Positions 42,578 through 58,343 are shown, counted from the stretch's first letter. The stretch is DNA of 64,000 bases from Coriolopsis trogii (GCA_020543525.1 JAHYIO010000005.1:1337001-1401000); one strand, 5' to 3'. A program made the numbers and translations. The notes: a model not told the origin generated them from the sequence alone.

Positions 42578-44914
42578 TCAAGCGCAGAGACGTAGCACGA
42601 CGGTCCATAAAACGAACACAGCGAGCTGCATCGCTGCGGGAACGAGCGGTCTCTGACCCGACCCCGACCTCGCCCCTCCGTTCTTCAGCTTGGCAGACAC
42701 CGGCACGCCGCCCGTGACGAGCGCAAGCAGTCTGTCGTACGCGGGTGTCCCCAGACCGGTCACCTTCGTACACAGATTCCCAGAAGGCACAGAAGACGGT
42801 AAAGCAAAGCCGCGGGAAGGTGAGTTAGGGCGAAGACGAAGAGACAGGAGGAAGCTTACCGGGTCCCACCCGGGCGCGGCAGAGAAGCCCTGGCTGCCGC
42901 ACCCGGGGTTGCTCCCTTGCGTGACGTCTGTGAAGAGCCCCGTGCCCGCGCCTGAGCTGTAGACAAGCGGGTTGAGGAACCCGAGCGGGGGCTGGCCTGC
43001 ACGGAGACGGGCATCGTTGAGGAGGGCAACGATAGAAGCGAGGGTGGGGGCGGAGGCGGAGGTGCCGTTGATGGCATAGTAGTTGGAAAAGTCGGGAGAT
43101 GATGTAGAGGACGAGGACGGTGAGGAAGAGGAGGTTGGGGGAGAGGAGGCGACAACGACAAAGGACGTGGAGAGGATGGAGAGGTCGGGGAAGGCACGTC
43201 CGGAGGCGTTGAACCGACCGCTTGGAGAGTCTGAGGTCGCGTTGGAGGACGAGGATGAGTAGAGGGAGAGGTAAGAGGATACGGCCGAGTCTTGGTATGA
43301 CGGACGGGGGAAGATGTTCGAGAAGCCCCCGGCAGAGAAGGGCGCGGCTGTCTCAGGCGACTTGCCCGTCGTCCCTCCGACAGAGGTCACACTGGCTCCT
43401 GCGTGAGCGACCGGGGCGAGAAGAGCGGGAAGAGGACGAAGACATACTAGGGACAAGTGCTGGGGAAGGTGGGGATGAACTGCCTGCCGGAGTCGCAAGC
43501 GGGGCTTGTGGACGGCTTGTGCCCCGCGACACCGCCGTCCCCGGACGAGAAGATGACGGTGGTGCCACGGGCGCCGAGTTGTGCGTACGCGTTGCAAAGC
43601 GTGCTGTTCCCGGCGTCAGCTCTCTGGCACGTTGTCTCTACAGAGCGGTCGGTACTCACTGGGCCATCTCCGGGTATTGGGCAAAGAGGGGCTCGTCATA
43701 GCCATAGCTGGTGGTGAGCACGAGAGGGAGCTCGTCCTGGGCGAGGAGGAAGTTGGTGAGGTCGAGGAGGCCTTTGTATGTGGAGTCTCCTACGGACAAG
43801 AACTGGACAGGGACGTCAGTGGCTAGACCGACGGTGTAGTCGATGTCCAAGCTCTGTTCGGACATTAAGCTTTGTGTGGTGGGGGAAACGGGTCAGTGAG
43901 ACTTACGGCCTCGCGAGTTGCTGGTCCGCTTGTGGCCCCATTGTCAATAGACAGGGCGGAGAAGGTGGGGTCTTCGATGTCTGGCCTGAATGTGGAGGAG
44001 AATTCCTAAAAAGTAGAAGTTGAGCAACAGGAGAGGTCGGGAAATCTGCAAACTCACTCGGAGGTCATCCAGAGTGGCGATGTCATCGAGAAATCCGCTC
44101 ACGGCGATGCTATTCCGCGAGGCAGTGGCGGGGGCAGAAGAGATGGCGTATATGGCTTGGAGGCAGTCGGGAGTGGTGTATTGTGCACATTTGTCAGGAA
44201 TGTCTGCCCTCTTGCTATGATATGGCGCTTTTGAGCGAGATATGCTCTTCGATGCTAGAAGTCCGCGCGAAGGAGGAGGGATGAATCTGAGAGGAGTGAG
44301 TAGTGCCCTCGTCGTCCGAGTAAATTGACAGTACAGACTGAGTGGTTGGGTACACGAATGCGACATGAGGTGCTACATGATCGGGTAGTGAGTACGAGAG
44401 AGTACGGGTCATGGTGGAATTTGAAGGCGCGTGCAAGAAATGTGCAAAGGAGGCATTGAAGAGGGTGTTCGCGTGCAGTATAGGCATGGATACACGGAGC
44501 ATGTCTCCGGACGGAGAGACGACTCGGGGAGTATAGTTGGCGTTGGTGAGCCATTCGAGGACAATCCTAGAATTGTGGGCGTCTGGAGAGACAAAGCGGT
44601 GCACCTGGCGAAATGCGGGTCAGGAGTATAGGTCAGAAAGAGGAAACACAGAAACGCGCCTCTGGTTTGGAGAGATGCTTGCCATAGCGAGCACTCGCCG
44701 GATCGCTGACCTGGAAGAGCGCGTCGTGAAGGCCTCCGATGTCGGCAGGGGGTAGAACGAGAGTGAAGTCGATCGACGCGTCAGGCGAGGCGGGTCGTAG
44801 AAAACCGAAGCCAGCACGTGCGAGGTCAACATGAGGCTGAGTGATCCAACGAGCCAGGGAAGGAGTGAGGAAGGAATGGAGGACGAGAAGGAGGGAGAGG
44901 CCAGCGGGGGTCAT
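42578..44914 (-). CDS. Secreted sedolisin-type serine peptidase (S53), copy 1
   Basis: Family S53 peptidases (sedolisin/tripeptidyl-peptidase-I type) are acid serine-carboxyl proteases made as secreted proenzymes. The start [20 protein letters not shown] at 44,914 is a signal peptide. The prodomain follows ([15 protein letters not shown], then [15 protein letters not shown] and VAFVYPTTQ). Catalytic features are EQSLDIDYT (Glu and Asp), [10 protein letters not shown] (oxyanion Asp) and [12 protein letters not shown] (nucleophile Ser). The calcium-site region is [14 protein letters not shown]. About ten short introns split the gene; one is 42,764-42,859. A Ser/Pro-rich insert precedes the catalytic serine, and the C-terminus ends in a hydrophobic tail ([17 protein letters not shown]) that could be a GPI-attachment signal. 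It is paralogous to the peptidase at 59,377. Confidence 0.9.
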
Positions 44915-45439
44915 GGCTTCCTGGACTGGCAGAGGGCCAGAGGACGAGTCCAGGAGGCAACGAGAGGGAATTCATGGCGACGAAATGAGCCTGCGAACCC
45001 CCTGCGAACTCGCACACGCCGCCCCTCTTCCCGAAGCAGGGCAAAGCGTGAAGTAGCGAGGGAGATGCTATTCCTGTCGGCACATCGCACGCAGCGCCGC
45101 CGTCCATCGCAGTCTGCTGTCCTCTTGTGCAAGCTATCATGCTGTGAGTCGAGCAGCGTCCATTCATGCACTGACAACCGCCGACGCCGTGAGGCTGAAG
45201 CAGCGAATGGACGTCGAGGCCATATGGGTCTGTCGGAGCTGATGGCGAGGAACTGTCAAGTAAGCTATCGTTCATCACGGCATCCCCCAACCACGCTCAC
45301 CGGCATGACATCTTCAGCCCGAGCTGGTCGTGACATTGAGCCAAAAGATCATAAGACAAACTCGTACACTACAACACTCGCGATGAGCTCAACGACCAAG
45401 ACGGTAGATCGACGCACGCAGCCAACCCTCGTCGACGTC
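44915..45439. other. Intergenic region between S53 copy 1 and PRP43
   Basis: About 525 bp without a convincing gene. It holds the upstream region of the peptidase and the 3' end of PRP43. No TATA box or repeat stood out. Confidence 0.5.
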
Positions 45440-48874
<3,435 letters not shown>

Positions 48875-49057
48875 CACGACAAGGGGAACAGTGTGTAGAG
48901 ATGAGGAGAAGACAGGGAGAAGGGGAGAGAGAGGTACGCTGCTGCTGCAGTTGACCGAAAATGTAGACGCGGAGGTCACGTGTAGGAAGGCGTAGGACGC
49001 GTGTGCGGAGAGTCCGAGTACGCGTCTTCGCCTCTCTCCTCCGCGCATTCACTCGCC
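48875..49057. promoter_or_regulatory. Bidirectional promoter, PRP43 and PRE4
   Basis: 183 bp between the two divergent start codons. It contains CACGTG-like sequence (GGTCACGTGTAGG near 48,975-48,987) and pyrimidine-rich tracts on each side, but no TATA box. Confidence 0.55.
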
Positions 49058-50416
49058 ATGGACCACTTTCCGACAAATTGGGGCCGTCCTGTATGTTGCG
49101 TATGCATCTGCCGAGGCTCTGGTGACCTGACAACATTGTCCACAGCGCAACGATGCATTTGACCCGTATGGCACCTATCCTATCCACCAACGTCCAGCCA
49201 CAAAGGATACTTTCGCGGACGGAGTGCAACACACACAGTCTGTCCTCGACATAAACTCCAAAGCACCTCGAAATACTCATATACTAACAGACAACCCATT
49301 GTGACCGGTACTTCAGTCCTCGCCATCCAGTTCAAGGATGGCATCATGATGGCTGCAGACAACCTCGGTGCGTCCTCCTCCACCCTCTTCTGTCCTCTCC
49401 CACTCATATCGAATTAGCATCCTATGGCTCGCTCGCTCGTTTCAAGGACATTCAGCGTCTACACAAAGTGGGCAACTCGACCGTCATCGGTGCCTCCGGC
49501 GACATGTCCGACTTCCAGGCCATCCAATCCATGCTCGACGAAATCGTCATAGACGAGTTCACACAGGGAGACGGCCATGATCTCGGCCCTGCTGAAGTAC
49601 ACGAGTACCTCTCTCGCGTCATGTACGCCCGCCGTTCGAAGATCAACCCGCTATGGAACTCCATCCTCGTCGGTGGTTTCCGCGATGGCAAGCGGTACGT
49701 CTCTCCGATGCTCTTCCCCTACATCGTCTTCTCCTTCTTTCCGACATCGGCTTTTCCGTCTTTTCTTGGCCCATCTTCTCGCTTGCAATGCATGCAGACT
49801 TACGGGGGTATCTGAGCACACGTTCATCGTCCTCGTTCACAAGCACTCGTCCATGTGTGCATCCCGCCATCTTTCTCTCGTTGCACGTTCTGTTCCGCGT
49901 ACTAAGAATACAAACATTCCCCGCCGGCATCTGTAAACACGCCTACATCCTCTTCCTACTAGCTGCGCTCGAGTGTCCTCCGTACCCACACTGCTGTGCT
50001 CATGCTGTCATACTGACAACCCCCACCTCGCAGCTTCCTTGGCTACGTCGACCTGCTCGGCACGACCTATTCATCACCTTCGATCGCGACCGGGTACGGT
50101 GCCTACATCGCCGTCCCTCTTCTCCGCGCCGCCGTCGACGGCAAGCAAGACCAGCTCACCGAGGAGGCTGCGCGTGCGCTCCTCCACGACTGCATGCGCG
50201 TCCTCTTCTACCGCGACGCGCGCAGCTTGGACAAGGTCAGCCGTCTTCGTGCTCCTCCAACGGTCCGCCTCTCAATCACTCACCGGTTCTTTCTGTGGAC
50301 AGTACCAACTCGCGACCGTCACGGCGGCCGGCGTGACGATCTCTGACCAGATCAAGCTCGACACCTCTTGGGGCTTCGCGGAGGGCATCCGGGGCTACGG
50401 TGCGCAGACGCAGTAG
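49058..50416 (+). CDS. PRE4: 20S proteasome beta subunit Pre4 (PSMB4 family)
   Basis: This is the non-catalytic beta-7 subunit in yeast numbering (PSMB4 in animals). The protein starts [11 protein letters not shown] with a short propeptide, and the mature part begins near [17 protein letters not shown]. The usual TT-G start is replaced by VTGTSVLA, as in this inactive subunit. Other family features are [70 protein letters not shown] and LLRAAVDG. At least five introns are present, including 49,091-49,145 and one of about 330 bp from about 49,694 to 50,034 after GGFRDGKR. The stop TAG is at 50,414. Confidence 0.93.
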
Positions 50417-50808
50417 AACGGTGTCGTTGTATCATGTATTGTAGTCGGAACGAACGCTCTGAAGGGACAATCAACTTGTATCAGTCTCCAGCCGGCGGGA
50501 CACAGAGCACCCATCGAGGTTCGGTGGAGAGTCGCTTGGCGACAGGTGGGTATTAGGGTGCGGGTCGTAATGATATAGTGTGTATGTGTGTACTCCAGGG
50601 CGACTATGTCAACAGCTAGGTCTACATGGACGAGACGGGAGAGTTTGGCTAGGATTACGGATTGACTGTGCGTGTGCCCTGGTGCGAGTACTAAGAAATA
50701 TGCTATGCTACAGGGGGATGGCGGGGATGGCTGCTCAAGATGTCGGGGTATGTTTGAGATAGAAACCAGTGTACCAGTCGAGGAGCCGTCGACGACCTCG
50801 CTGATGTC
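50417..50808. other. Convergent 3' intergenic region
   Basis: Between the stops of PRE4 and of the minus-strand gene ending at 50,809. It contains 3' untranslated sequence of both; I see no gene. Confidence 0.5.
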
Positions 50809-53800
50809 CTACGCCGATGACGCAGGCGTTGGCAAGCCTCGCGGGAACGGCGGTGGGGGCACGACGAGCTTCCGTAGGTGCAGCGGCAACAGCGCCCCTC
50901 GCTCCTCACGCTCGTTCTGCCACTCCCGCAGTCGCTCGGCGGCCCTGTCCTGCGCGGAGACCTTGCCCGCCTTGGATTTCGACTTCGACTTTCGTGGCGG
51001 GGGCGGAGGCGGGGCGCAGATGGCCATGAAGGCGGCCTTCCTGGCGGACACGCCCGTGACACGCTCGAGGACGTCTGCTCGGACCGCCGCGTGGCTGAAC
51101 CACGGGCTCAGCCCGCGCCGGACGGTGCTCCCGAGCGTACCCTCGGGCACACGAGGCGCGGGCGGCGGCGGCGGCTTGTATGGCGAGGGGAGGGCGCGGA
51201 AAGGGAGCTGCGAGGTGGATGCTGCTGGTGGCGCTGAGGCGGGCTTCGTGTAGCTGGCACCGTTGGCGGCGGGACCGGCCGTCGTCAATGGCGGTTTCGC
51301 GGGTGAGACATGAGGGAGAGCAGGCTTCGGGGACGCGGGAGGTGTGTTCGGCCCAGATCCACTGGCAGGGTGTGGCGGTTGCTTGGGTGGGGGAGGCGGG
51401 GCTGGAATGCGCAGTTAGCGTTCCGTTCTCGCGTCATCCTCTAACGGCTCCGAACGAAGTGAACAGAACCCATACCTTTTCCTGGCCAGATCCCAGCGAG
51501 CGTCGCTGGCAGCTTCGCCCGACGGCTCGCGAGAACCTCCTCTGAGACCTTCCCGTCGCGGCTGCGCCCGAGACCGGCCGCAATCCACGCGTTCTCAGAC
51601 GTGAGATGGTTCATGCGCGCGAAGGACACCATGCCTGGGCGCGGATCGTATCCCCCAACGAGGACGTGCTGCACGCCAGGCACATCGGGATACGTCCCCG
51701 GGACGGGGCGATACTCGAACCCGCGCGTCTGGGTGATCCACGTCCCGCACGGCAGCCCGAGGTTGCCTGCGAGGTAGTCGAACACGATCGGTGGCTTGTC
51801 CGTCCTGTCGCCCGCCGGCTGCTCCTGCACGATCCACGGCGTGCACCAGCGGTGCCAGCAGTCCCAGGCGGTGCGCGCAGGGAAGCGGCTCCCGCTCGCG
51901 GCGTAGAGGGTGTACATCACGGAGCGGGACTCCGCCGAGGCTACAGGCCCACGCACGGCAGAGGCGGCCGTTTGCATGACCTGCGAAAACGCCTTCGCGT
52001 CCTCCGAAGGTAGGCCAAGTGGCGGGCGACGTCGACGAAAAGGCAGGACCCGCTGGGCTGGCGGAGGCGCGGCGGAAGCATTGTCTGCAGGGCCCTTGAC
52101 GAGAGGATGCGGGAGCCGGGTCACGATGTGGGCGTCCTTCTCGGAACTGCTCTGCGTCGTCGAGGGCCCTGCTCCTGCGGGCGGAGGCTTCCTCTCACGG
52201 GCATTAGCCTCAGCGTGTGCTTCCGCGCTGCCAAACGGGGCCGCCTTACCACGTTCACCCGCTTGGGTCGATTTCGGGGCCGGTGTGCCCTTCGCCGCCG
52301 GGCCCGGTGTCCCGCGAGAACGGAGCTGTCGCGTCTCGGCATTCATCTGTTGGAGGATCGTCTTCATCTTCATTTCTTCCTCGTTGCCCTGAGCGAACTG
52401 TTTGCTCAACCATTCTTGGAGCGGACGGGTGATGAGGAGGTTGTTGTACACCTCGGTGATGAAGAGCCAACCGTGCTCGGCCGGCGGGAAATGGGCGACG
52501 ATCTCGAGAAGGAAGAGCACCTCGACCATCGTCCAGGGGTTATCTTTCAGATGCTCGACGGGGTTGTCTGGAGGCGTGGGCGGAACATTGTGATTCCGTG
52601 ACGCTAACGTGTGCACGGTCGCAAAGCGTACGCCGACAGTAGTACCAGCGGGTGGGGCAGCGGGTGGGAGAGCAGACGAAGGAGATCCTGGCAACTCATG
52701 CGCGAGGCTGGAGCCGACTCTGGACTTCACTTGCAGCAAAGTGGCATCAGATACCTTGGCGGGAGGTCCTGCTTGTGGTGAGCGGCCGCCCCCAGTGTCG
52801 GTATCCGAAGGATATGCATTGCTCTCTGTAGCACTATTAGCTACAATGTCCGCATCGTCACTGTCCTCTTCTCTCGCACCTGCAATCAGCGTCCCACCAA
52901 CTGTAACTTCATCATGGGAGCTCGCCACCTCGACCTGTAGAGCAGGCTGCACTCTGCCGTGAAGCCTGTTGTTCACTTCCACCACCGAACGCACGTGTGT
53001 CTCCAGGCGGCGAGTCTCCTGCCTGAACGCTTCGATCTCGCTCGGTTCAACGTCTGGCTGCCACATCTCCATCCGCCTCAGCATGTCATCCATCCGCTGC
53101 ACGCTGTGCAGCACTTCTTCCCGCCACTCGGCTGGAGAGACCGGTTTGCCCTCGACAAGAAACGCGTCGCGCATGCGTTCAAACAGTTCGTCCGTGTCCT
53201 CCTGCCGTGCGTCCGTGTTGAGAGTACTGACCAGCTTGGCGATGCGCGACATGGCCGCGAGCACGTCCTGCGGTGGCTTGGGCAGCAAGGGGTGGAGAAC
53301 GGGCAGAAGACCGTTCTTGTCCTTTGCTTTCGCTCGCGCCTTGGCCTTCTTCTTCTTGTTCTTCTCGCGCTTCTTGGCGGCGGCGTCATCGGAGGGAGGT
53401 GGTCCAGAGGACGGCGGCGGGCGGTCACGCGTAGGGGGTTCAGACGATTCAGAACTGGAACCGTCCTCCTGCCCGCCTGTCTCGTCCGCCCTACCTGATC
53501 CCGACTGTCTCCTGACCTGATGTGGCACAGGCGCGGCCATGGGAGCTCCCCGCCAATCCTCTTCCTCTGTCTCGTCGTCCGAGCCCGGCTCGGAGGACGC
53601 GTCTGCCCCCAGCTCCGGTGAATCGCTCTCTCTCTGCTCTGAGGACGGCAATTTGGACGCTGCGCGATGGCCAGAGGCGTATGGGACCCTCGCACTGCGC
53701 CCGAACCATTTTGGGCGGGAGCCAGACCGATGGGTGCGGGTGAGAAGTTCGTCCGGCGGGTCGAATGCGCCGCTAGAGTGGTTAGAGGAACCTTCGCCAC

Positions 53801-53933
53801 GTACGTTGGGCTCGTTGCGCGCCGCCGTGTGTGTGTGCCAGGCCCGTGAGCTGGTTGGGACATTGTCGGACAGTGTGTGGTTGGGGTTATGTCGCCGGGA
53901 TGATGAAGTGGACTCGTTACCTAACTTTGGCAT
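50809..53933 (-). CDS. Large low-complexity protein of unknown function
   Basis: Two exons (53,933-51,476 and 51,401-50,809) joined by a 74-bp intron with GTATGG...TTCCAG borders give exactly 1,016 residues in frame. From MPKLGNESTSSS the protein is Ser/acidic rich, with a Lys cluster at KKREKNKKKKAKARAKAK that suits nuclear localisation. A helical region (about 215-335, DVLAAMSRIAKLVSTL, MDDMLRRMEMWQ) follows, and a block WTMVEVLFLLEIVAHFPP that looks folded. A Trp/aromatic-rich domain is at 660-800 (RTAWDCWHRWCTPWI, FDYLAGNLGLPCGTWI, SENAWIAAGLG). The C-terminal part is Pro-rich. I do not recognise a family. Convergent with PRE4. Confidence 0.75.
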
Positions 53934-56346
53934 GGTCCAGGTTGCATGACACGGTGTGTAGAGAACGCCAGGAGGATACGTCTAAAGCCGTGCACGAGCA
54001 GTTGCAGAAGATGCTGTCCTCGAGCTGATGAGTGAGATATATCGCGTGCGCGCGTGCAAGGTTAAGACGACGTCCGGGTCGGATTCAGCGTAAAACGGAT
54101 TGAAAGAGGCCAATTCGCTGGCGCTGTTCAAGAGCTAGACTGAGTGATGGCGAGAGGCGGGCGGAGTAGATGGGAGTAGAGAAGAGAGCGAGGATGAGGT
54201 TGCAGCCACCGCGACACACCAGTTTGGACGCGTGCCGTTACGCGTGGGCGGCCACGCTTTCCTCTCTCCGCCAATTGTCCTCTTTCGCTCTTTCTCCCGC
54301 CCACTCATCCAATCCCTACCAAGTCGTTCAACACATGCAGAAAGACAGCGCAACAATGCAGGATGGCTTGAGCTTGATGGTGCGGGAACAAGATCCATTC
54401 ACGCCAGTGACATCCACAATCGTCGACCATTTCTCTCCGCCTACGTCGCGTACATCTTGCTCACTGCGGTCTAGCCTGCCTAGCTAAGTCTATGCGTCAA
54501 TGCCTCGTCATATGCCTTGCAGAAGTACCAACTAGACAGAGATGTGAGCAATTTGGTAACGTGCTTGCCAAGAGCATCGACCAGTCGAGCGTTGAAGCTC
54601 GGAGCCATATCCTATGCCGTGAGTTTCTTTCAACAGCAGAGCGCATCGGTGGTCTAGTTCCTTTGTTTGCACTGGATGAAAGCATCATCTGCGAGGGCGG
54701 CGAATCCGGAATGCTTCCGTGTCAACCTAGCTCGACTCTACATCTGATATCCCTAGTCCCTTGCAAGTGCATAGACGTCATGCCGTCTTGGACCTGAACC
54801 ATACCTGCACTTCGTACAGCAGACATGTGCACCTCGTTCCTATACCCAGGTGGCTATATGGTGCGTATACCCACCTTTTGGTTCGGCTAGGATGTTGTTG
54901 ACGCCTCATGGACAGATCTTCCAGGTTTGTTGCTCGTCTCTCGAGAAAGATGAGTGGAGCCGTGCCTGGATCAACCTATGTTAATATACTCGTATGCCTC
55001 AGGTTGAAGCACCCGTGTACTCGTGAGTACTTATACAGATCCTCTTTTGCAAAACCCTCAACGTCACAGGAGATGTAATTGAGCTCGGCAGAACCACCCG
55101 ATTCCACATTACCCTTCGTGTGATCGTATGATATTCCAGGGTACTCACCAGTACAGCCTTTTAGTTCTTGCGTCCCGCGAGAGCTGTTCACGGATTCTTC
55201 TTCCTTTCTCAAGATGCGATATGTTTACTCCAAGTCTCACACACTACCGACATGTGTTCGTTACGCCCGAGAACAACGTGCAATATATCCAGGTTGTGCT
55301 TGCCAACCTGCTTCGTTGGGTCACCGCTATCGTGCTCCGGACTTCTTGCTTCGGGAACGCGGTGGAAACCTTTGTCTACAAATGCGGAACAATCTTACTG
55401 TGAGTGTGCGCCAGTATTATCGAGTGGCACTATGTCCGTGGCAATCATCAACGTGGCAAGTCATAGCGGAATAGACGTAACATATTCTACTCTCAGACCT
55501 CACTACATCTGTGAGTCGTTCAACTTATCGGTGGCTCAAATACGCACAATACTCACCTCTATGTTCACACACAGTACACGCCGATGTTACGGCTGGGAAG
55601 ATCGAGAACAGTACATTCGCCGATCAGCTACCCTTATACCGACAGTATGCCAATGAAGTGTGCCCGTGACGCAATGGTTCATCTGCACTTTTGTGGAAAA
55701 GGCCGATCATTGCGCTTGAAACACGCACCCGCGCGTCTGTTCTTCCTATTCCTGAGCACTCGGGTCCGAGACTTGCTAATCCTGACTAGGATATTCGAAT
55801 ACCCTGCAGTCACAGCAAGTGCTGACATCTTCAGCACAGTTCAACGTCAGCCCATTGCCTCCGTACTGCTAAATGACTCCTTGGGCATTCCTTCCCATTT
55901 TTGTAGGTCTACTCACTGTTCGGTTGCAGATGCCATCATTGTGCGTGCACCACTCCTCAATGTATCTGTGACCAAACACGGACCTATTCAGGTCATGGTC
56001 TGTTCTCACACGACCGGTGCAGCATTGCATCTGAGTCCGGCGACTTCCAGCCTCCCATAAATTGAGCCCGCGCAGGCTCTTCAATTCAGTGCCCGCGACG
56101 TCGAAGGCAGGACTTCTACGTTTCCCGGTACGAGCTTTCCTCCTCCGCGAAGCATTTGTGGGAATGAAAGAAGCAGGATGACGATGGGCTGCTTCGTCGA
56201 AGTCTGCACCGACCACGAATGGGCCTCCGTGCCTTTGCTGAGGTTCGCGCCATCGTAGGAGGTCTGCTGCGCATTGGACGATTCGACCCACGAAAACTCA
56301 TATCTCGCATCAACGGGATCCGTGTGCTTTTCAGGTCATCGAGAGG
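53934..56346 (+). other. 2.4 kb without a recognisable gene; decayed exon-like pieces on +
   Basis: No long frame. Between about 54,990 and 56,060 short coding-like stretches bordered by GTGAGT and YAG occur on the plus strand, for example GDVIELGRTTRFHITL (55,070), SGIDVTYSTLRPHYI (55,465-55,515), ADVTAGKIENSTFADQLPLY (ending in TGA near 55,668) and FEYPAVTASADIFSTV (55,790). They suggest one or two broken intron-rich genes that I cannot assign. Bases 53,934-54,980 show nothing clear. Confidence 0.35.
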
Positions 56347-56354
56347 TATAAAAA
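56347..56354 (+). promoter_or_regulatory. TATA box of the secreted repeat protein gene
   Basis: TATAAAAA lies 93 bp upstream of ATG 56,447, after a GAGAGG tract, with a pyrimidine-rich leader between them. The spacing suits a strong basidiomycete promoter. Confidence 0.65.
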
Positions 56355-56446
56355 CGGCGAGGTCAATCGCTCTCATTCTTCAGTGTGGACACTCGCTACT
56401 CACTACCAGCCTCACCAGCGCACCTCTGCTCTTACACCAGCCCGCA

Positions 56447-57117
56447 ATGTTCTCCAAGCTCTCCGTCCTTATTGCTCTCGCCACCGTTGCTGTGGCCAAC
56501 CCAATTCCCCAGATCTCCATTCCGAGTCTTCCTTCCGTGTCTGTCCCTCTCCCGACGTCGCTCTCCGTCTCGATCCCCCTTGCCGTTCCCACTGATGGCC
56601 CCGGTGCATTGAGGTGAGAAAGGGAGGGATGATCCCATCCGCCCCATGTATGCTAATGCTGTGGTCTCCATCTTTCAGCAGCGTCGTGTCGAGCGTCGGT
56701 AACGCAGCTTTCTCTACACTTCACCTCAATCCCAACACTAATCCGCATTTCCCAGCGGGCGAGCTGAGCTCCATCCTCGCCGCCAGCCCCACCGCCGCCG
56801 CGTCCCCTACGGATCCGGCCATCTCTGTCTCCATCCCGGCCATTCCTACTGGCCTCCCGTCCATCTCTGTCCCGGCCATCCCGACGGTCTCCATCCCGGC
56901 CATTCCTACCGGCCTTCCGTCCATCTCTGTCCCGGCCCTCTCTATCCCGGCCCTCTCGACTGGCCTCCCGTCCATCTCTGTCCCGGCCATCCCGACGGTC
57001 TCCATCCCGGCCATTCCTACCGGCCTTCCGTCCATCTCTGTCCCGGCCCTCTCGATCCCGGCCCTCTCGACTGGCCTCCCTTCGATCTCTGTGCCCTCGC
57101 TTCCCACTATTCTCTAA
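56447..57117 (+). CDS. Small secreted protein with SIPAIPTGLPSISVPA-type repeats
   Basis: Two exons (56,447-56,613 and 56,679-57,117; 65-bp intron, in phase) give about 201 residues. The first 17 (MFSKLSVLIALATVAVA) form a signal peptide. After a Ser/Val/Pro stretch the C-terminal half is built of near-identical short repeats (AIPTGLPSISVPAIPTVS), including a 38-residue higher-order unit present twice. Residues are almost only Ile, Val, Leu, Ser, Pro, Thr and Ala; no cysteines are present, so it is not a hydrophobin. Such regular hydrophobic Ser/Pro repeats suggest a structural wall or surface protein, but this is inference. The strong TATA box suggests high expression. Confidence 0.8.
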
Positions 57118-57792
57118 GCGGTACGATAGCTTCGTCTTCGCGTTTGTATACCAATGCTGACATCGCAATACAGACAGGACAGATGATGACGGACCGTCGG
57201 CGGCGGATGGGACGGCTATAGAGGCGAAGGCGACTCGGTTGCGCTCCCGTTGATCTGCTCTATGAAGTTTACGAAGTTCTCGGCTCGGATGTATCTGAGT
57301 GGAAGATAGGCGTGGAATGTGTACGAGGCGAATGTAGTCAGTGTCAGTGCAGAATGTATCGAGCAATTGCTATAGTCGCATCCTCCTGATTCTCACGAGT
57401 TGGCATACGGAAGACGCGGTCTGCGTCCAGAGAAGGGAGAGCGCGGGAGCTGCCGAGACGTATATACAAGCCAAGATCGCATCGTAAACTCCTCTGTCTG
57501 ATCCGGGTGGGTGTGTCTTTGGTTCTGCGCACTGATTACGTCCTTTTAAGCTGTAGGTCGTAGCAGGCCTCCCGCTCAGTCTCTGTTCAACCATGGCATA
57601 CACGAGTTGTACTGATCCAATTGATTGAAACACACGTACTGGAAGATATACACGTAGTACAAAACATCGGACATGGAACAGTTAGAGTCTCAAGACACAT
57701 GCACCGAACCAGCGAATCGTTTTACCCCTGTCTGAGTCGTCTCCTGCGAAGCGACCGAGCAGCATCAAATTGGTACTGTGAATCACCCTTGA
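57118..57792. other. Intergenic region
   Basis: 3' flank of the secreted repeat protein and of the minus-strand small gene. I see no gene or repeat here. Confidence 0.45.
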
Positions 57793-58224
57793 CTATAAGT
57801 CCTTCCGGAGCGATATGCAGGGAGGGTGACACGCATCATTGAACGACAGTGAAGCCGATGCTCTCATGACTGCATTCTCCGCCATCCTTGCTGCGCGCTC
57901 CTCGGCTGCCACCTTTTGCGCCTCCACTTGCGTCTTAGTTGCACTCACCACCGCACCTTGGATCTTCTCTATCTCCTTGTCGAGCTTTGGCCTTAGGTCC
58001 ATGGCCTGACTGTCGATCGAGGAGTTCGTCACTGCTTGAAAGACGTTCTTCCATCTTCCCTGCAGGTCTCCACGCTTGATGTAATCGCAGGGAGACAAGG
58101 CAGTGTCCCCACTATCCCCTGCACCCTTCGGCGCCTGATCCATGTCGTCGCTGAACTGGAGACGGGTGCTGACAAGCGCGTCCATGTTGTCGACTTCGGA
58201 GCCTGCCACAAGGCGGAAGCGCAT
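57793..58224 (-). CDS. Possible small coiled-coil protein
   Basis: Minus-strand frame of 143 residues starting MRFRLVAGSEVDNMDAL. The centre (RPKLDKEIEKIQGAVVSATK through QVEAQKVAAEERAARMAENA) has the heptad-like, charged Ala-rich pattern of a coiled coil, and the start of the stretch has coding-like composition. No family is recognised. It may be one exon of a larger gene together with the frame at 58,344-58,751, from which it is separated by about 120 bp. Its reality is uncertain. Confidence 0.35.
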   Translation of the reverse strand: MRFRLVAGSEVDNMDALVSTRLQFSDDMDQAPKGAGDSGDTALSPCDYIKRGDLQGRWKNVFQAVTNSSIDSQAMDLRPKLDKEIEKIQGAVVSATKTQVEAQKVAAEERAARMAENAVMRASASLSFNDACHPPCISLRKDL

Positions 58225-58343
58225 GGCGGCAAACCTAGAACACTGTCTGTAAGGACTCGGTAGGGTGGTGCAGATTTGTACAGGGTTGCAACGGCGGCGA
58301 CAAGAACATCGAGGTGAGGACGCTGGTCTCGAGCCTGTGACTG

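Noticed and set aside
51606..53498. Plus-strand frames of 120-180 codons opposite the large minus-strand gene
   Set aside because: GC-rich, Arg/Pro-rich shadow frames; the minus-strand frame of 830 codons plus its in-phase second exon is the better explanation.
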